A stretch of DNA of 5,376 nucleotides, from contig DAOVDO010000080.1 of the NCBI GenBank assembly GCA_030669525.1, positions 1-5,376 on the forward strand. Direction: 5' to 3'. The notes under the pieces were generated by a model. It saw only the letters and a list, made by a program, of their open reading frames with translations. It made no database searches and was not told where the DNA came from. The position numbers and the translations under genes are program-made. This document shows positions 1 through 5,376 of the stretch, one piece after another (positions within the stretch are counted from its first letter, which is position 1; every line of letters begins with the position of its first letter). The stretch comes from Dehalococcoidia bacterium. GTDB lineage: Bacteria > Chloroflexota > Dehalococcoidia > GIF9 > AB-539-J10.

Positions 1-5
1 CATAA

Positions 6-1067
6 ATGTGGCAAGTAAGAGGGCAAGATAAAATACTGGCCCTGTTAAATCACAGCCTTGAAGAGCAGAACATTGCTCATGCCTACCTCCTGGTAGGACC
101 AAGCCACGTGGGCAAAAGAACCCTGGCACTTAACCTGGCCCAGGCTCTTAACTGTAATGACTCCAATCCTCCCTGCGGTCAATGTCGTTCCTGCCGTCGA
201 ATTATTGAAGGCAAGCATGCCGATGTCACTGTCATAGACCTTGACCTATGCCGCCGAATAAGTAAAGAGACAGACCCCGAAGATACGATATCCAGAACAC
301 AAATTGGTATCAGCTGTATAAAAGAACTCCAACGGTTGGCTAATTTACCAACCTATGAAGGAAGATATAAAGTCTTCATTTTTGAAGAAGCTGAGTCCCT
401 GTCCACCGCAGCAGCTAACTCTTTGCTCAAGATACTGGAAGAGCCACCACCCAATGTAGTCTGGCTTCTGCTGGCTGCCGAGGAAAGACGCCTCCTGCCC
501 ACAATAACTTCCCGATGCCAGCGGCTGGAATTGAAGCCCATGCCAGAGAAACAATTAGAGCAAACGCTCACTGAATTCTATAATATTGAACCCGATAAGG
601 CAGAACTTCTAGCTCATCTATGTCATGGTCGCCTTGGCTGGGCATTATCCGTCCTGGCGGATGATGGTATACTCTTTCAGCGGTCTCAAACTATTGACAG
701 GCTAATCCCTTTATTAACCGCCAGCCTGGGACAACGCTTCGCTTATGCCCAGGAACTGGCTACTCAATTCAGCCAGGAACGGAAACCTGTGATGGAGATA
801 ATGGAAACCTGGCTCAGTTGGTGGCGTGACTTAATGCTTATCAAGAGCAAATGCAAGGAAGCTATCACTAATGTAGACTATGAAGCTGTCCTGGAAAAAC
901 AGGCCAGTAATTTATGCCCGAGTGAGATTAAAGACTTCGCTGATAACTTATTGTTGACAGAGGAACAAATCTTCAGGAATGTTAATGCCCGGCTGGCATT
1001 CGAATCACTGATGCTTAATATGCCTAAAATCCCACTTCGGGCTAAGAGAGGTAATCATAATGGCTAA
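6..1067 (+). CDS. holB: DNA polymerase III subunit delta prime
   Basis: This 353-residue protein is the delta prime subunit of the clamp loader, which helps load the sliding clamp onto DNA at the replication fork. The N-terminal AAA+ fold starts with the family-typical W-x-x-x-G-Q, then HAYLLVGP and a P-loop at residues 31-38 (GPSHVGKR). Four cysteines at 50, 57, 60 and 63 form the zinc module shared with DnaX. A Walker B-like stretch (KVFIFEEAE, 122-130), LLKILEEPP (140-148) and the SRC motif (169-171, the arginine-finger region) follow. The P-loop has Arg where Thr/Ser is normal, and Walker B lacks the usual Asp-Glu; both fit delta prime, which need not hydrolyse ATP, and argue against DnaX. 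There is no long DnaX-type C-terminal tail. The last 8 bases overlap the next gene. TAA at 3-5 may be the stop of an upstream gene (tmk is common here, but this cannot be seen). The ribosome site lies outside the window. Confidence 0.93.
   Translation: MWQVRGQDKILALLNHSLEEQNIAHAYLLVGPSHVGKRTLALNLAQALNCNDSNPPCGQCRSCRRIIEGKHADVTVIDLDLCRRISKETDPEDTISRTQIGISCIKELQRLANLPTYEGRYKVFIFEEAESLSTAAANSLLKILEEPPPNVVWLLLAAEERRLLPTITSRCQRLELKPMPEKQLEQTLTEFYNIEPDKAELLAHLCHGRLGWALSVLADDGILFQRSQTIDRLIPLLTASLGQRFAYAQELATQFSQERKPVMEIMETWLSWWRDLMLIKSKCKEAITNVDYEAVLEKQASNLCPSEIKDFADNLLLTEEQIFRNVNARLAFESLMLNMPKIPLRAKRGNHNG
1045..1051 (+). promoter_or_regulatory. Ribosome binding site of ricT, inside holB
   Basis: The purine run AGAGAGG lies 8 bases before the ATG at 1060 and inside the last codons of holB. 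It supports that start, and it makes translation of ricT likely to be coupled to that of holB. Confidence 0.7.
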
Positions 1068-1851
1068 TATAATCGGAGTCCGTTTCCAAGCCAGAGGCAA
1101 TATATTCTACTGCGATGCTGGTGATATACAGTTGCAAGCCGGCGACATGATAGTAGTGGATACCGACCATGGTCCAAATTTGGCTAAGGTAACCATACCC
1201 AAGGCTTACCCCAGAGACAGGGGCAAAAAGCCACTGCTACCGCTAATACGCCATGCCCAACCAGAAGATCTGGAACAAGCCCGACAGGACAGGGAAAAAG
1301 AAGCAGTTGATAAATGTAGCGAACTGATAAAACAGCTTGGCTTGAAGATGAAACTTCTATCAGCTCACTATGAATTCAGCGGCGATCACCTTACTATATT
1401 CTTTAGCGCCAAGGAAAGAATCGACTTCCGAAACCTGGTTAGAAAATTAAGCCACAGCCTTAAAATACGTGTGGAATTGAGGCAAATAGGACCAAGAGAT
1501 GAAGCTAAATTACTGGGTGGTATAGGTAAGTGCGGTTATCCCTTGTGTTGTCAGAGCTTTCTCACCGGGTTTACTCCTGTCTCCATTAAAATGGCCAAAC
1601 TGCAGGAGCTTGCACTAAGTCCTATGAAGATATCAGGCATCTGTGGGCGGCTTCTCTGCTGCCTTAGCTACGAAAATAAACAGTACGCAACTATAAAGGA
1701 GAAAATGCCTCAGGAAGGCAAGGAAATATCAACACCCTTCGGCAGAGGCCAGGTGATAAGCACCAGCTTGCTGAAAGAACTGGTAATAGTTAAACTGCTT
1801 GATAGTGATAAAGTTAAGGAGATACCTCTCAGTGAAATAAATCATGAATGA
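1060..1851 (+). CDS. ricT: PSP1 domain protein, RicT (YaaT) family
   Basis: This 263-residue protein opens with MANIIGVRFQ and the G-D-x-V/I-V-V-type strand typical of PSP1 proteins. The central PSP1 domain carries GPRDEAKLLGGIGKCGYPLCC (about 144-164) and GICGRLLCCLSYE (194-206). Six cysteines at 158, 163, 164, 195, 200 and 201 are the hallmark of the RicT subfamily. In Bacillus subtilis, RicT forms a complex with RicA and RicF that binds iron-sulfur clusters and assists RNase Y in mRNA maturation; that role is known for the family there and is only inferred here. The length is close to that of B. subtilis YaaT (about 275). The holB-ricT order is also familiar from Firmicutes. No RicA or RicF is visible. 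The start at ATG 1060 has a good ribosome site. The 3' end overlaps the convergent HNH gene by 10 bases. Confidence is high for the family and lower for the role. Confidence 0.9.
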   Translation: MANIIGVRFQARGNIFYCDAGDIQLQAGDMIVVDTDHGPNLAKVTIPKAYPRDRGKKPLLPLIRHAQPEDLEQARQDREKEAVDKCSELIKQLGLKMKLLSAHYEFSGDHLTIFFSAKERIDFRNLVRKLSHSLKIRVELRQIGPRDEAKLLGGIGKCGYPLCCQSFLTGFTPVSIKMAKLQELALSPMKISGICGRLLCCLSYENKQYATIKEKMPQEGKEISTPFGRGQVISTSLLKELVIVKLLDSDKVKEIPLSEINHE

Positions 1852-2348
1852 GGCAGATATTTCCGCCACTCACTATGAGTGCCAAGATAGTGATAAGGAA
1901 TATAGAAACCATCATTGCGTGGTGAGCGAGGCTCATGAAGTAGTTTCATCCCGGCTTCCTCAGGTGTCCTGCCACCTTTACGGCGATTACAGAGCTTACA
2001 GGCGCTGACCACATTCCCCCAGGTGTGCTCTCCACCCCACCAACGCGGGACAACATGGTCTAAAGTGAGTTCCTTTGTCTGTCGACCACAATATTGGCAG
2101 GTATAGTGGTCACGATTAAGCACCTCGAACTTGGTCAACTTTCTTTGATAACGTGGACGCTTGACCATATAAACGAGGCGAACTACCGAAGGTACCTGAA
2201 AAACCTGTGTAACGGAATGAAGCTCTCCCCGGCTATTTTCCAGTACTTCAGCTTTACCATAAAAAACCAGCATTATAGCCCGACGTACACGACACAAGTT
2301 CAACGGCTCATAACTCTGATTAAGAACTAAAACAGGCAGATTTACCAT
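1842..2348 (-). CDS. Stand-alone HNH endonuclease family protein
   Basis: This 168-residue protein has two parts. Residues 1-75 contain LVLNQSYEPLNLCRVRRA and GKAEVLE, the conserved N-terminal part of a widespread bacterial HNH family. Residues 82-122 form the HNH/zinc module: Cys84-x-x-Cys87, LDHV with Asp97-His98, Asn112 in WGNVV, then Cys117-x-x-Cys120-Asn121. RKGGRTPEEAGM and a Pro-rich LHEPRSPR follow. All expected zinc and metal residues appear intact, so nuclease activity is plausible, but the biological role of this family is not established. No methyltransferase, recombinase or phage gene is adjacent, so a restriction or homing role has no support here. ATG 2348 is preferred over a TTG at 2354 because AAGGGG lies 6 bases upstream of the ATG but touches the TTG. 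The gene is separated from rbfA by 129 bases holding a promoter candidate, so it may be transcribed on its own. Confidence 0.88.
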   Translation of the reverse strand: MVNLPVLVLNQSYEPLNLCRVRRAIMLVFYGKAEVLENSRGELHSVTQVFQVPSVVRLVYMVKRPRYQRKLTKFEVLNRDHYTCQYCGRQTKELTLDHVVPRWWGGEHTWGNVVSACKLCNRRKGGRTPEEAGMKLLHEPRSPRNDGFYIPYHYLGTHSEWRKYLPHS

Positions 2349-2354
2349 TGGCAA

Positions 2355-2360
2355 CCCCTT
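2355..2360 (-). promoter_or_regulatory. Ribosome binding site of the HNH gene
   Basis: AAGGGG on the - strand lies 6 bases before ATG 2348. It decides between this ATG and the in-frame TTG at 2354, which it directly abuts. Confidence 0.65.
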
Positions 2361-2377
2361 AGCTGTAACGCTTGCTT

Positions 2378-2407
2378 ATTCTAGCAGCCATCATTTTCCA
2401 ATTGCAA
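2378..2407 (-). promoter_or_regulatory. Probable sigma-70-type promoter for the HNH gene
   Basis: On the - strand there is TTGCAA (2402-2407, 4 of 6 to the -35 consensus), an 18-base spacer, and TAGAAT (2378-2383, 5 of 6 to the -10 consensus). The -10 is preceded by TG plus one base, which is the extended -10 pattern. Transcription would start near 2371 and leave a leader of about 20-25 bases containing the ribosome site. This rests on consensus matching by eye only. Confidence 0.5.
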
Positions 2408-2411
2408 TAAC

Positions 2412-2441
2412 TCACCTCAATCTGTTTACAACCTGAGGTAA
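2412..2441 (-). other. Inverted repeat between rbfA and the HNH gene
   Basis: ACCTCA (2414-2419) and TGAGGT (2434-2439) form a perfect 6-base inverted repeat around a 14-base spacer. In the RNA it extends by a G-U and an A-U pair. It is not followed by a U-run, so it does not look like an intrinsic terminator. It lies just upstream of the proposed HNH promoter, and a TATAAT hexamer (2453-2458, - strand, no good -35) lies on its other side. It could be an operator, an mRNA 3' structure for rbfA, or chance. Confidence 0.3.
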
Positions 2442-2477
2442 CATATATAACGATTATACCCCCAGCTAATAATCAGG

Positions 2478-2825
2478 CTACTCGGTATTACTAACCTGTC
2501 CAATTAATTTAAGCACTCTCGCTCCCCGCTCAATAGAGTCATCATAATAGAAGCTAAGCTGTGGAATACACCTCATTTTTAAACGAGGAGCCAGCCTCTT
2601 GCGTAAGAATCCGCAGGCTGCATTAAAACCCGCCAGCATCTCTGTTTTATCGATTTCACTCCCGAGTATGCTAACATACACTTTGGCATACTTAAGGTCA
2701 GCTGAAACTGTAACCTCTGTTACCGAGATAAGATTACCTAGCCTTGGGTCGTTAACCTCTCGCTCAAGTAATCCACTGACTTCCTGTTTGATAAGCTTGC
2801 TTAGTCTTTCAGTACGTCTGGACAT
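2478..2825 (-). CDS. rbfA: Ribosome-binding factor A
   Basis: This 115-residue protein matches RbfA in length and motifs. RbfA binds the 30S subunit during late maturation and helps 16S rRNA 5'-end processing; in E. coli it is needed for growth in the cold. Visible hallmarks are the N-terminal basic helix (MSRRTERLSKLIKQEV), NDPRLG (25-30), and the strand region SVTEVTVSADLKYAKVYVS (34-52). The A-x-G helix kink of its KH-like fold is A70-C71-G72. The C-terminal block at 82-104 has LKMRCIPQLSF, then DDS and E99. The start at ATG 2825 follows a strong ribosome site. It sits downstream of infB as in most bacteria, but after a 101-base spacer instead of a tight junction. The next gene is an HNH nuclease, where many genomes have nrnA or truB. 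Confidence 0.96.
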   Translation of the reverse strand: MSRRTERLSKLIKQEVSGLLEREVNDPRLGNLISVTEVTVSADLKYAKVYVSILGSEIDKTEMLAGFNAACGFLRKRLAPRLKMRCIPQLSFYYDDSIERGARVLKLIGQVSNTE

Positions 2826-2926
2826 TCCAGCCTCCAGTAAATTCCCTATCCCCTACTCGGAGCATAGCAGAGAATCTCAGAGATTATTCAGCATATCGCG
2901 CTCCACTTATGACAGCATTTGATAGC
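2826..2926 (-). other. infB-rbfA spacer with possible RNA structure
   Basis: This 101-base gap stands out in an otherwise tightly packed operon. It contains GGAGC (2859-2863) and GCTCC (2900-2904), which could pair and enclose a perfect inverted repeat AATCTC/GAGATT (2873-2885, one-base centre). There is no convincing promoter, no U-run of a terminator, and no credible small gene. The function is unknown; an mRNA processing site or leader for rbfA is possible. Confidence 0.3.
2831..2835 (-). promoter_or_regulatory. Strong ribosome binding site of rbfA
   Basis: GGAGG on the - strand lies 5 bases before ATG 2825. It is a perfect core Shine-Dalgarno match and fixes the rbfA start. It is the best such site in the window, consistent with rbfA being translated independently of infB. 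Confidence 0.8.
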
Positions 2927-4717
2927 CTAGCTCACCCTCTCCCTTCCATAAAACTCGATAATATCACCGACACAGAAATCAGTAAATCCTTCTATGCCTA
3001 TACCACATTCAAGGCCAGCAGATACCTCCGCAGCATCCTCCTTGAAACGCTTTAAGCTGGAGATTCGAGACTCGTAGATTACTTCATTTTTCCGCAACAC
3101 TTTGACCTTGGCATCTCGCCACACTTTGCCCTCTTTAACATATACTCCCGCCACATTGCCCAGCTTACTGCTGGTGAATATAGCGCGTACTTCAGCACGT
3201 CCACCAATTACATCTATATAAGTCGGCTCAAGCATTCCTTTCAATGCTTTGCTCACGTCCTCCTCCAGCCTGTAAATTACATCATAACGCCGAATGCTTA
3301 TCCCTTCCGCTTCAGCTACCTGTTGCGCTCCTGGTGCCGGATTGCTATTAAACCCAATAATAACTCCCTTTGAAGCAGCAGCAAGAAATATATCACTCTC
3401 TGTTATACTGCCACTGGCAGCATGTATAACATTGGCTCTTATCTCCTCTGTGCTTAATCGTTCTATGGAATTCTTTATTGGTTCGATGCTGCCATAGACA
3501 TCTGTCTTTAAAATAATATTGAGTTCTTTGACTTGCCCGTTACTTATTTGTCTGGAAAGGGAGCTCAAATTTAAAGGCACACGGACTCTTCCAGTTTCAT
3601 ACTCATCGGCAATATTTCTTGCCTGGTGTTCATCAGCAACTACAGTAAACAACTCCCCCGACCCTGGGACGCCATTCATTCCCAGGATTTCCACTGGAGT
3701 TGATGGCCCAGCCTTCTTAACTCGCTTTCCATTGTCATCAAACATAGCTTTGATTTTACCCCATATGCCACCAGCTACTACGATGTTACCTACTTCAAGG
3801 GTACCTTTCTGAACCAGAAGAGTAGTCAAAGACCCTTTGGTCTTATCCAGCTTAGCTTCAATAACAACTCCTTCGGCCACACAATCAGGATCGGCTTTTA
3901 GTTCCAATATATCAGCAACAAGGAACAGATTCTCCAACAAATCCGAGATCCCTTTCCCTTTCTTCGCTGAAACAGGAACACAAACAACATCACCACCCCA
4001 TTCTTCAATAATTAATCCCTGCTCGTAAAGTTGCTGCTTCACACGATCAAGATTGGCATTACGTTTGTCAATTTTATTAGTAGCAACCAATATACTTACC
4101 TCGGCAGCCCTGGCATGGTCTATAGCCTCTATAGTCTGAGGCATAACACCATCATCAGCAGCAACCACCAGAACTACAATGTCAGTTGCCCTTGCTCCAC
4201 GAGCCCTCATAGCGGTAAAGGCCTCATGCCCTGGGGTATCCAGAAACGTGATTTTGCGACCATTAACTATGGCTTGATAAGCACCAATGTGCTGGGTTAT
4301 AGCTCCCGCTTCACGAGCAGTCACGTTGGTTTTTCTGATAACATCGAGCAGGGTTGTCTTACCATGGTCAACATGCCCCATTACAGTAACCACGGGAGGG
4401 CGAATTTGTAGTTTATCTCCTTCTTCGCCTTTACGAGAGGATGATGCCTGTTGCTCTATTTTTCGTTGAACCTGATAGCCCAGATCCTGAGTTACCATGG
4501 CTGCAGTATCGAAATCAATAGTTTTATTTATACTGGCCATGATGCCCTTCCTCATCAACTGCTTAATAACTTTCACAGGCTCTACCTGCAAGGTCTCAGC
4601 TAACTGCTTCAGGGTTATTGAAGGTGGAAGCTCAATTTGTGGCAAGGCTGGTTGATTTTCTTCAGCCTTATTTCCTGATTTTTGGTTAGCCAACTGCTCC
4701 ATTTTTCTATTACTCAA
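2927..4717 (-). CDS. infB: Translation initiation factor IF-2
   Basis: This 596-residue GTPase delivers initiator fMet-tRNA to the 30S subunit and promotes subunit joining. A single IF-2N domain lies at about 34-83 ([20 protein letters not shown]...). The GTP-binding domain follows, with G1 GHVDHGKT (114-121), the switch region [11 protein letters not shown] (137-147), G3 DTPGH (160-164), G4 NKID (214-217) and G5 SAKKGKG (250-256). Domain II starts near 282, and domains III and IV run to the C-terminus, with the initiator-tRNA-binding C-terminal barrel at about 500-590. The protein is short beside E. coli (890) and B. subtilis (716) because the N-terminal region is reduced to about 105 residues. 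The start is taken as TTG 4717, which has GGGAGAGA well placed upstream; an in-frame ATG at 4702 lacks a ribosome site. It begins 2 bases after the ylxR stop, so coupling is likely. Confidence 0.98.
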   Translation of the reverse strand: MSNRKMEQLANQKSGNKAEENQPALPQIELPPSITLKQLAETLQVEPVKVIKQLMRKGIMASINKTIDFDTAAMVTQDLGYQVQRKIEQQASSSRKGEEGDKLQIRPPVVTVMGHVDHGKTTLLDVIRKTNVTAREAGAITQHIGAYQAIVNGRKITFLDTPGHEAFTAMRARGARATDIVVLVVAADDGVMPQTIEAIDHARAAEVSILVATNKIDKRNANLDRVKQQLYEQGLIIEEWGGDVVCVPVSAKKGKGISDLLENLFLVADILELKADPDCVAEGVVIEAKLDKTKGSLTTLLVQKGTLEVGNIVVAGGIWGKIKAMFDDNGKRVKKAGPSTPVEILGMNGVPGSGELFTVVADEHQARNIADEYETGRVRVPLNLSSLSRQISNGQVKELNIILKTDVYGSIEPIKNSIERLSTEEIRANVIHAASGSITESDIFLAAASKGVIIGFNSNPAPGAQQVAEAEGISIRRYDVIYRLEEDVSKALKGMLEPTYIDVIGGRAEVRAIFTSSKLGNVAGVYVKEGKVWRDAKVKVLRKNEVIYESRISSLKRFKEDAAEVSAGLECGIGIEGFTDFCVGDIIEFYGRERVS

Positions 4718-4719
4718 AT

Positions 4720-5004
4720 CTAATCTCTCCCTGGCAAGCTATTGCCGAAGTCCATTAAATTTTGGCGATTATCGACTCCAAGCTTTGTTCGTAAAACATG
4801 CTCCAAACGATTCCCCTTCAATCCCATTTCCCAGCAATCCTTTTTAGGGCATAAATAAGCACCTCTACCTGGTTTTTTTACTGACAGATCCACCTCGACA
4901 GCTCCACTGTCTGTTCGTACCAGGCGAACCAAATCCCTTTTATCCCTCGCCTGCCGGCAGGCAATACAAGTACGTTGAGGTATATGTTTATTCTTCTGGC
5001 TCAT
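4720..5004 (-). CDS. ylxR: YlxR family RNA-binding protein
   Basis: This 94-residue protein is a YlxR (DUF448) member. The signature PQRTCIACR is at 9-17, followed by DLVRLVR (24-30) and GRGAYLCPKKDCWEMG (46-61). Cysteines at 13, 16, 52 and 57 are placed as in the family. Members are small basic proteins encoded between nusA and infB; B. subtilis YlxR has been reported to bind RNase P RNA and modulate RNase P (hence the name RnpM). An open frame extends upstream to 5154, but that part runs over the nusA tail and resembles no YlxR. ATG 5004 is the natural start, with GAGGAAG just upstream at a rather short distance. The gene overlaps nusA by 17 bases and ends 2 bases before infB. No ylxQ (L7Ae-like) gene lies between ylxR and infB, unlike in Bacillus. 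Confidence 0.93.
   Translation of the reverse strand: MSQKNKHIPQRTCIACRQARDKRDLVRLVRTDSGAVEVDLSVKKPGRGAYLCPKKDCWEMGLKGNRLEHVLRTKLGVDNRQNLMDFGNSLPGRD
4724..4731 (-). promoter_or_regulatory. Ribosome binding site selecting the TTG start of infB
   Basis: GGGAGAGA on the - strand lies within the last codons of ylxR and 6 bases before TTG 4717. The alternative ATG at 4702 has only an A/T-rich stretch before it, so the TTG start is favoured. Confidence 0.6.
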
Positions 5005-5376
5005 CTTCCTCGATGTAAACCTTCTTCCCCTTACGCCCTTTGCCCTTAGATTTACTTTTTTCCAATTTTGTGTCTTTCCCAGTACTTGGTATTCCCGTTC
5101 CCGGTCTTCTTGGTAAAATATCTTCGGCAAATCTAATTTGTGGTTCTCCCCCAACCTCCACAGAAGAAGCTCCCGTAGCCAATTTAAATTCTTCGCTTTC
5201 TAAAAGCGTAGTTATATCCTGTACTTCACCCTCCTCTACCAGTCCCTGCCCTTCAGGCTCAGATAGAACGGCAGAAAGTACTTCACCCTCCTCCAACTCC
5301 TCACCTATCTCAGGCTCCTCACCAACCTCGTGTTCCTCAACAACCTTACGCTGTTTACCGATTTCTTCCAAGCTTA
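4988..5376 (-). CDS. nusA: Probable NusA, C-terminal tail only (cut by window edge)
   Basis: The frame is open to the right edge, so only the last 128 residues are visible; the TTG at 5371 is an internal Leu codon, not a start. The visible part has no globular domain. It begins with a Glu-rich acidic stretch (about the first 60 residues, with EEHEVGEEPEIGEELEEGEV), passes through a mixed segment, then a Lys/Gly-rich basic patch (KSKSKGKGRKGKK), and ends in acidic EEDEPEE. The assignment to NusA rests on context: it directly precedes and overlaps ylxR, followed by infB and rbfA, the conserved nusA operon order. The S1 and KH domains that would prove it lie outside the window. Some bacterial NusA proteins carry charged C-terminal extensions beyond the KH domains. 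An unrelated protein is possible but less likely. Confidence 0.72.
   Translation of the reverse strand, partial: SLEEIGKQRKVVEEHEVGEEPEIGEELEEGEVLSAVLSEPEGQGLVEEGEVQDITTLLESEEFKLATGASSVEVGGEPQIRFAEDILPRRPGTGIPSTGKDTKLEKSKSKGKGRKGKKVYIEEDEPEE
5221..5293 (-). repeat. 16-base direct repeat inside the NusA tail
   Basis: GTACTTCACCCTCCTC occurs perfectly at 5221-5236 and again at 5278-5293 (+ strand reading). The copies are 57 bases apart, exactly 19 codons, so both encode EEGEV in the same frame. This suggests a small in-frame duplication within the acidic segment, though low-complexity composition contributes. Confidence 0.6.

Noticed and set aside
345..571. Two overlapping - strand frames inside holB
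   Set aside because: They oppose the conserved LLKILEEPP and SRC region of delta prime and are shadows of it.
1867..1881. CACTC/GAGTG hairpin as a bidirectional terminator for the convergent genes
   Set aside because: The stem is only 5 base pairs, is not GC-rich enough, and has no T-run on either side.
1844..2008. Short + strand frame starting with an ATG that overlaps the ricT stop (54 residues)
   Set aside because: It sits antisense to the end of the HNH gene, lacks a properly spaced ribosome site, and its translation resembles nothing known.
2094..2330. 78-codon + strand frame opposite the HNH gene
   Set aside because: It is antisense to conserved HNH family sequence, with no start signal or motif.
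2453..2458. TATAAT on the - strand as the main HNH promoter
   Set aside because: The -10 is perfect, but no acceptable -35 lies 16-18 bases upstream and there is no extended -10 TG. The downstream candidate at 2378-2407 is better supported.
2599..2922. 107-codon + strand frame across rbfA and the infB-rbfA spacer
   Set aside because: Most of it is antisense to conserved RbfA sequence, and no family features are visible.
4031..4411. 126-codon open frame on the + strand opposite infB
   Set aside because: It lies wholly antisense to the conserved GTPase domain of IF-2, has no recognisable motif, and is best explained as a shadow. The same holds for other + strand frames at 3294-3497, 3519-3812, 3837-4028 and 4287-4469.
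5005..5154. N-terminal extension of ylxR
   Set aside because: The frame is open, but the extra residues do not resemble YlxR, they overlap the NusA tail frame, and ATG 5004 precedes the start of the conserved family sequence.
1..5376. A mobile element, CRISPR array, toxin-antitoxin pair or defence island
   Set aside because: No terminal repeats, transposase, spaced direct repeats or defence gene sets are visible. The HNH gene alone is not enough to claim a system.

Overview
The window looks like ordinary chromosomal housekeeping DNA from a bacterium. The best guess is a member of the Chloroflexota, close to Dehalococcoidia. That guess rests on inference from recalled family features: an unusually short IF-2 of about 596 residues, a long charged tail on the presumed NusA, a RicT (PSP1) gene directly after holB, and moderate base composition. 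No rRNA or marker gene is present to confirm it.

Layout: two gene blocks converge. On the + strand (6-1851), holB (DNA polymerase III delta prime) is followed by ricT/PSP1 with an 8-base overlap. On the - strand, read from the right edge leftward, a conserved translation/transcription block runs as follows: the C-terminal part of the probable nusA (cut by the window edge), ylxR (start nested inside the end of nusA), infB (TTG start, 2 bases after ylxR), a 101-base spacer, and rbfA. After a 129-base spacer with a credible promoter comes a stand-alone HNH endonuclease gene. The HNH gene and ricT meet tail to tail and overlap by 10 bases.

How the genes work together: nusA-ylxR-infB-rbfA is the classical cluster linking transcription elongation control, RNA-related factors, initiation factor 2 and 30S subunit maturation. 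Tight overlaps suggest co-transcription and translational coupling at the nusA-ylxR-infB junctions. holB belongs to the replicative clamp loader. RicT is a cysteine-rich protein whose relatives in Firmicutes act with RNase Y; here it sits in the holB neighbourhood also known from Firmicutes. The HNH protein is the only member without a clear cellular role.

I found no mobile element, CRISPR array, tRNA or rRNA, no convincing intrinsic terminator, and no defence or biosynthetic system. The points worth a second look are modest: the orphan HNH gene with its own promoter and structured upstream region, the convergent gene overlap with no visible terminator, a duplicated segment in the NusA tail, and the structured infB-rbfA spacer.
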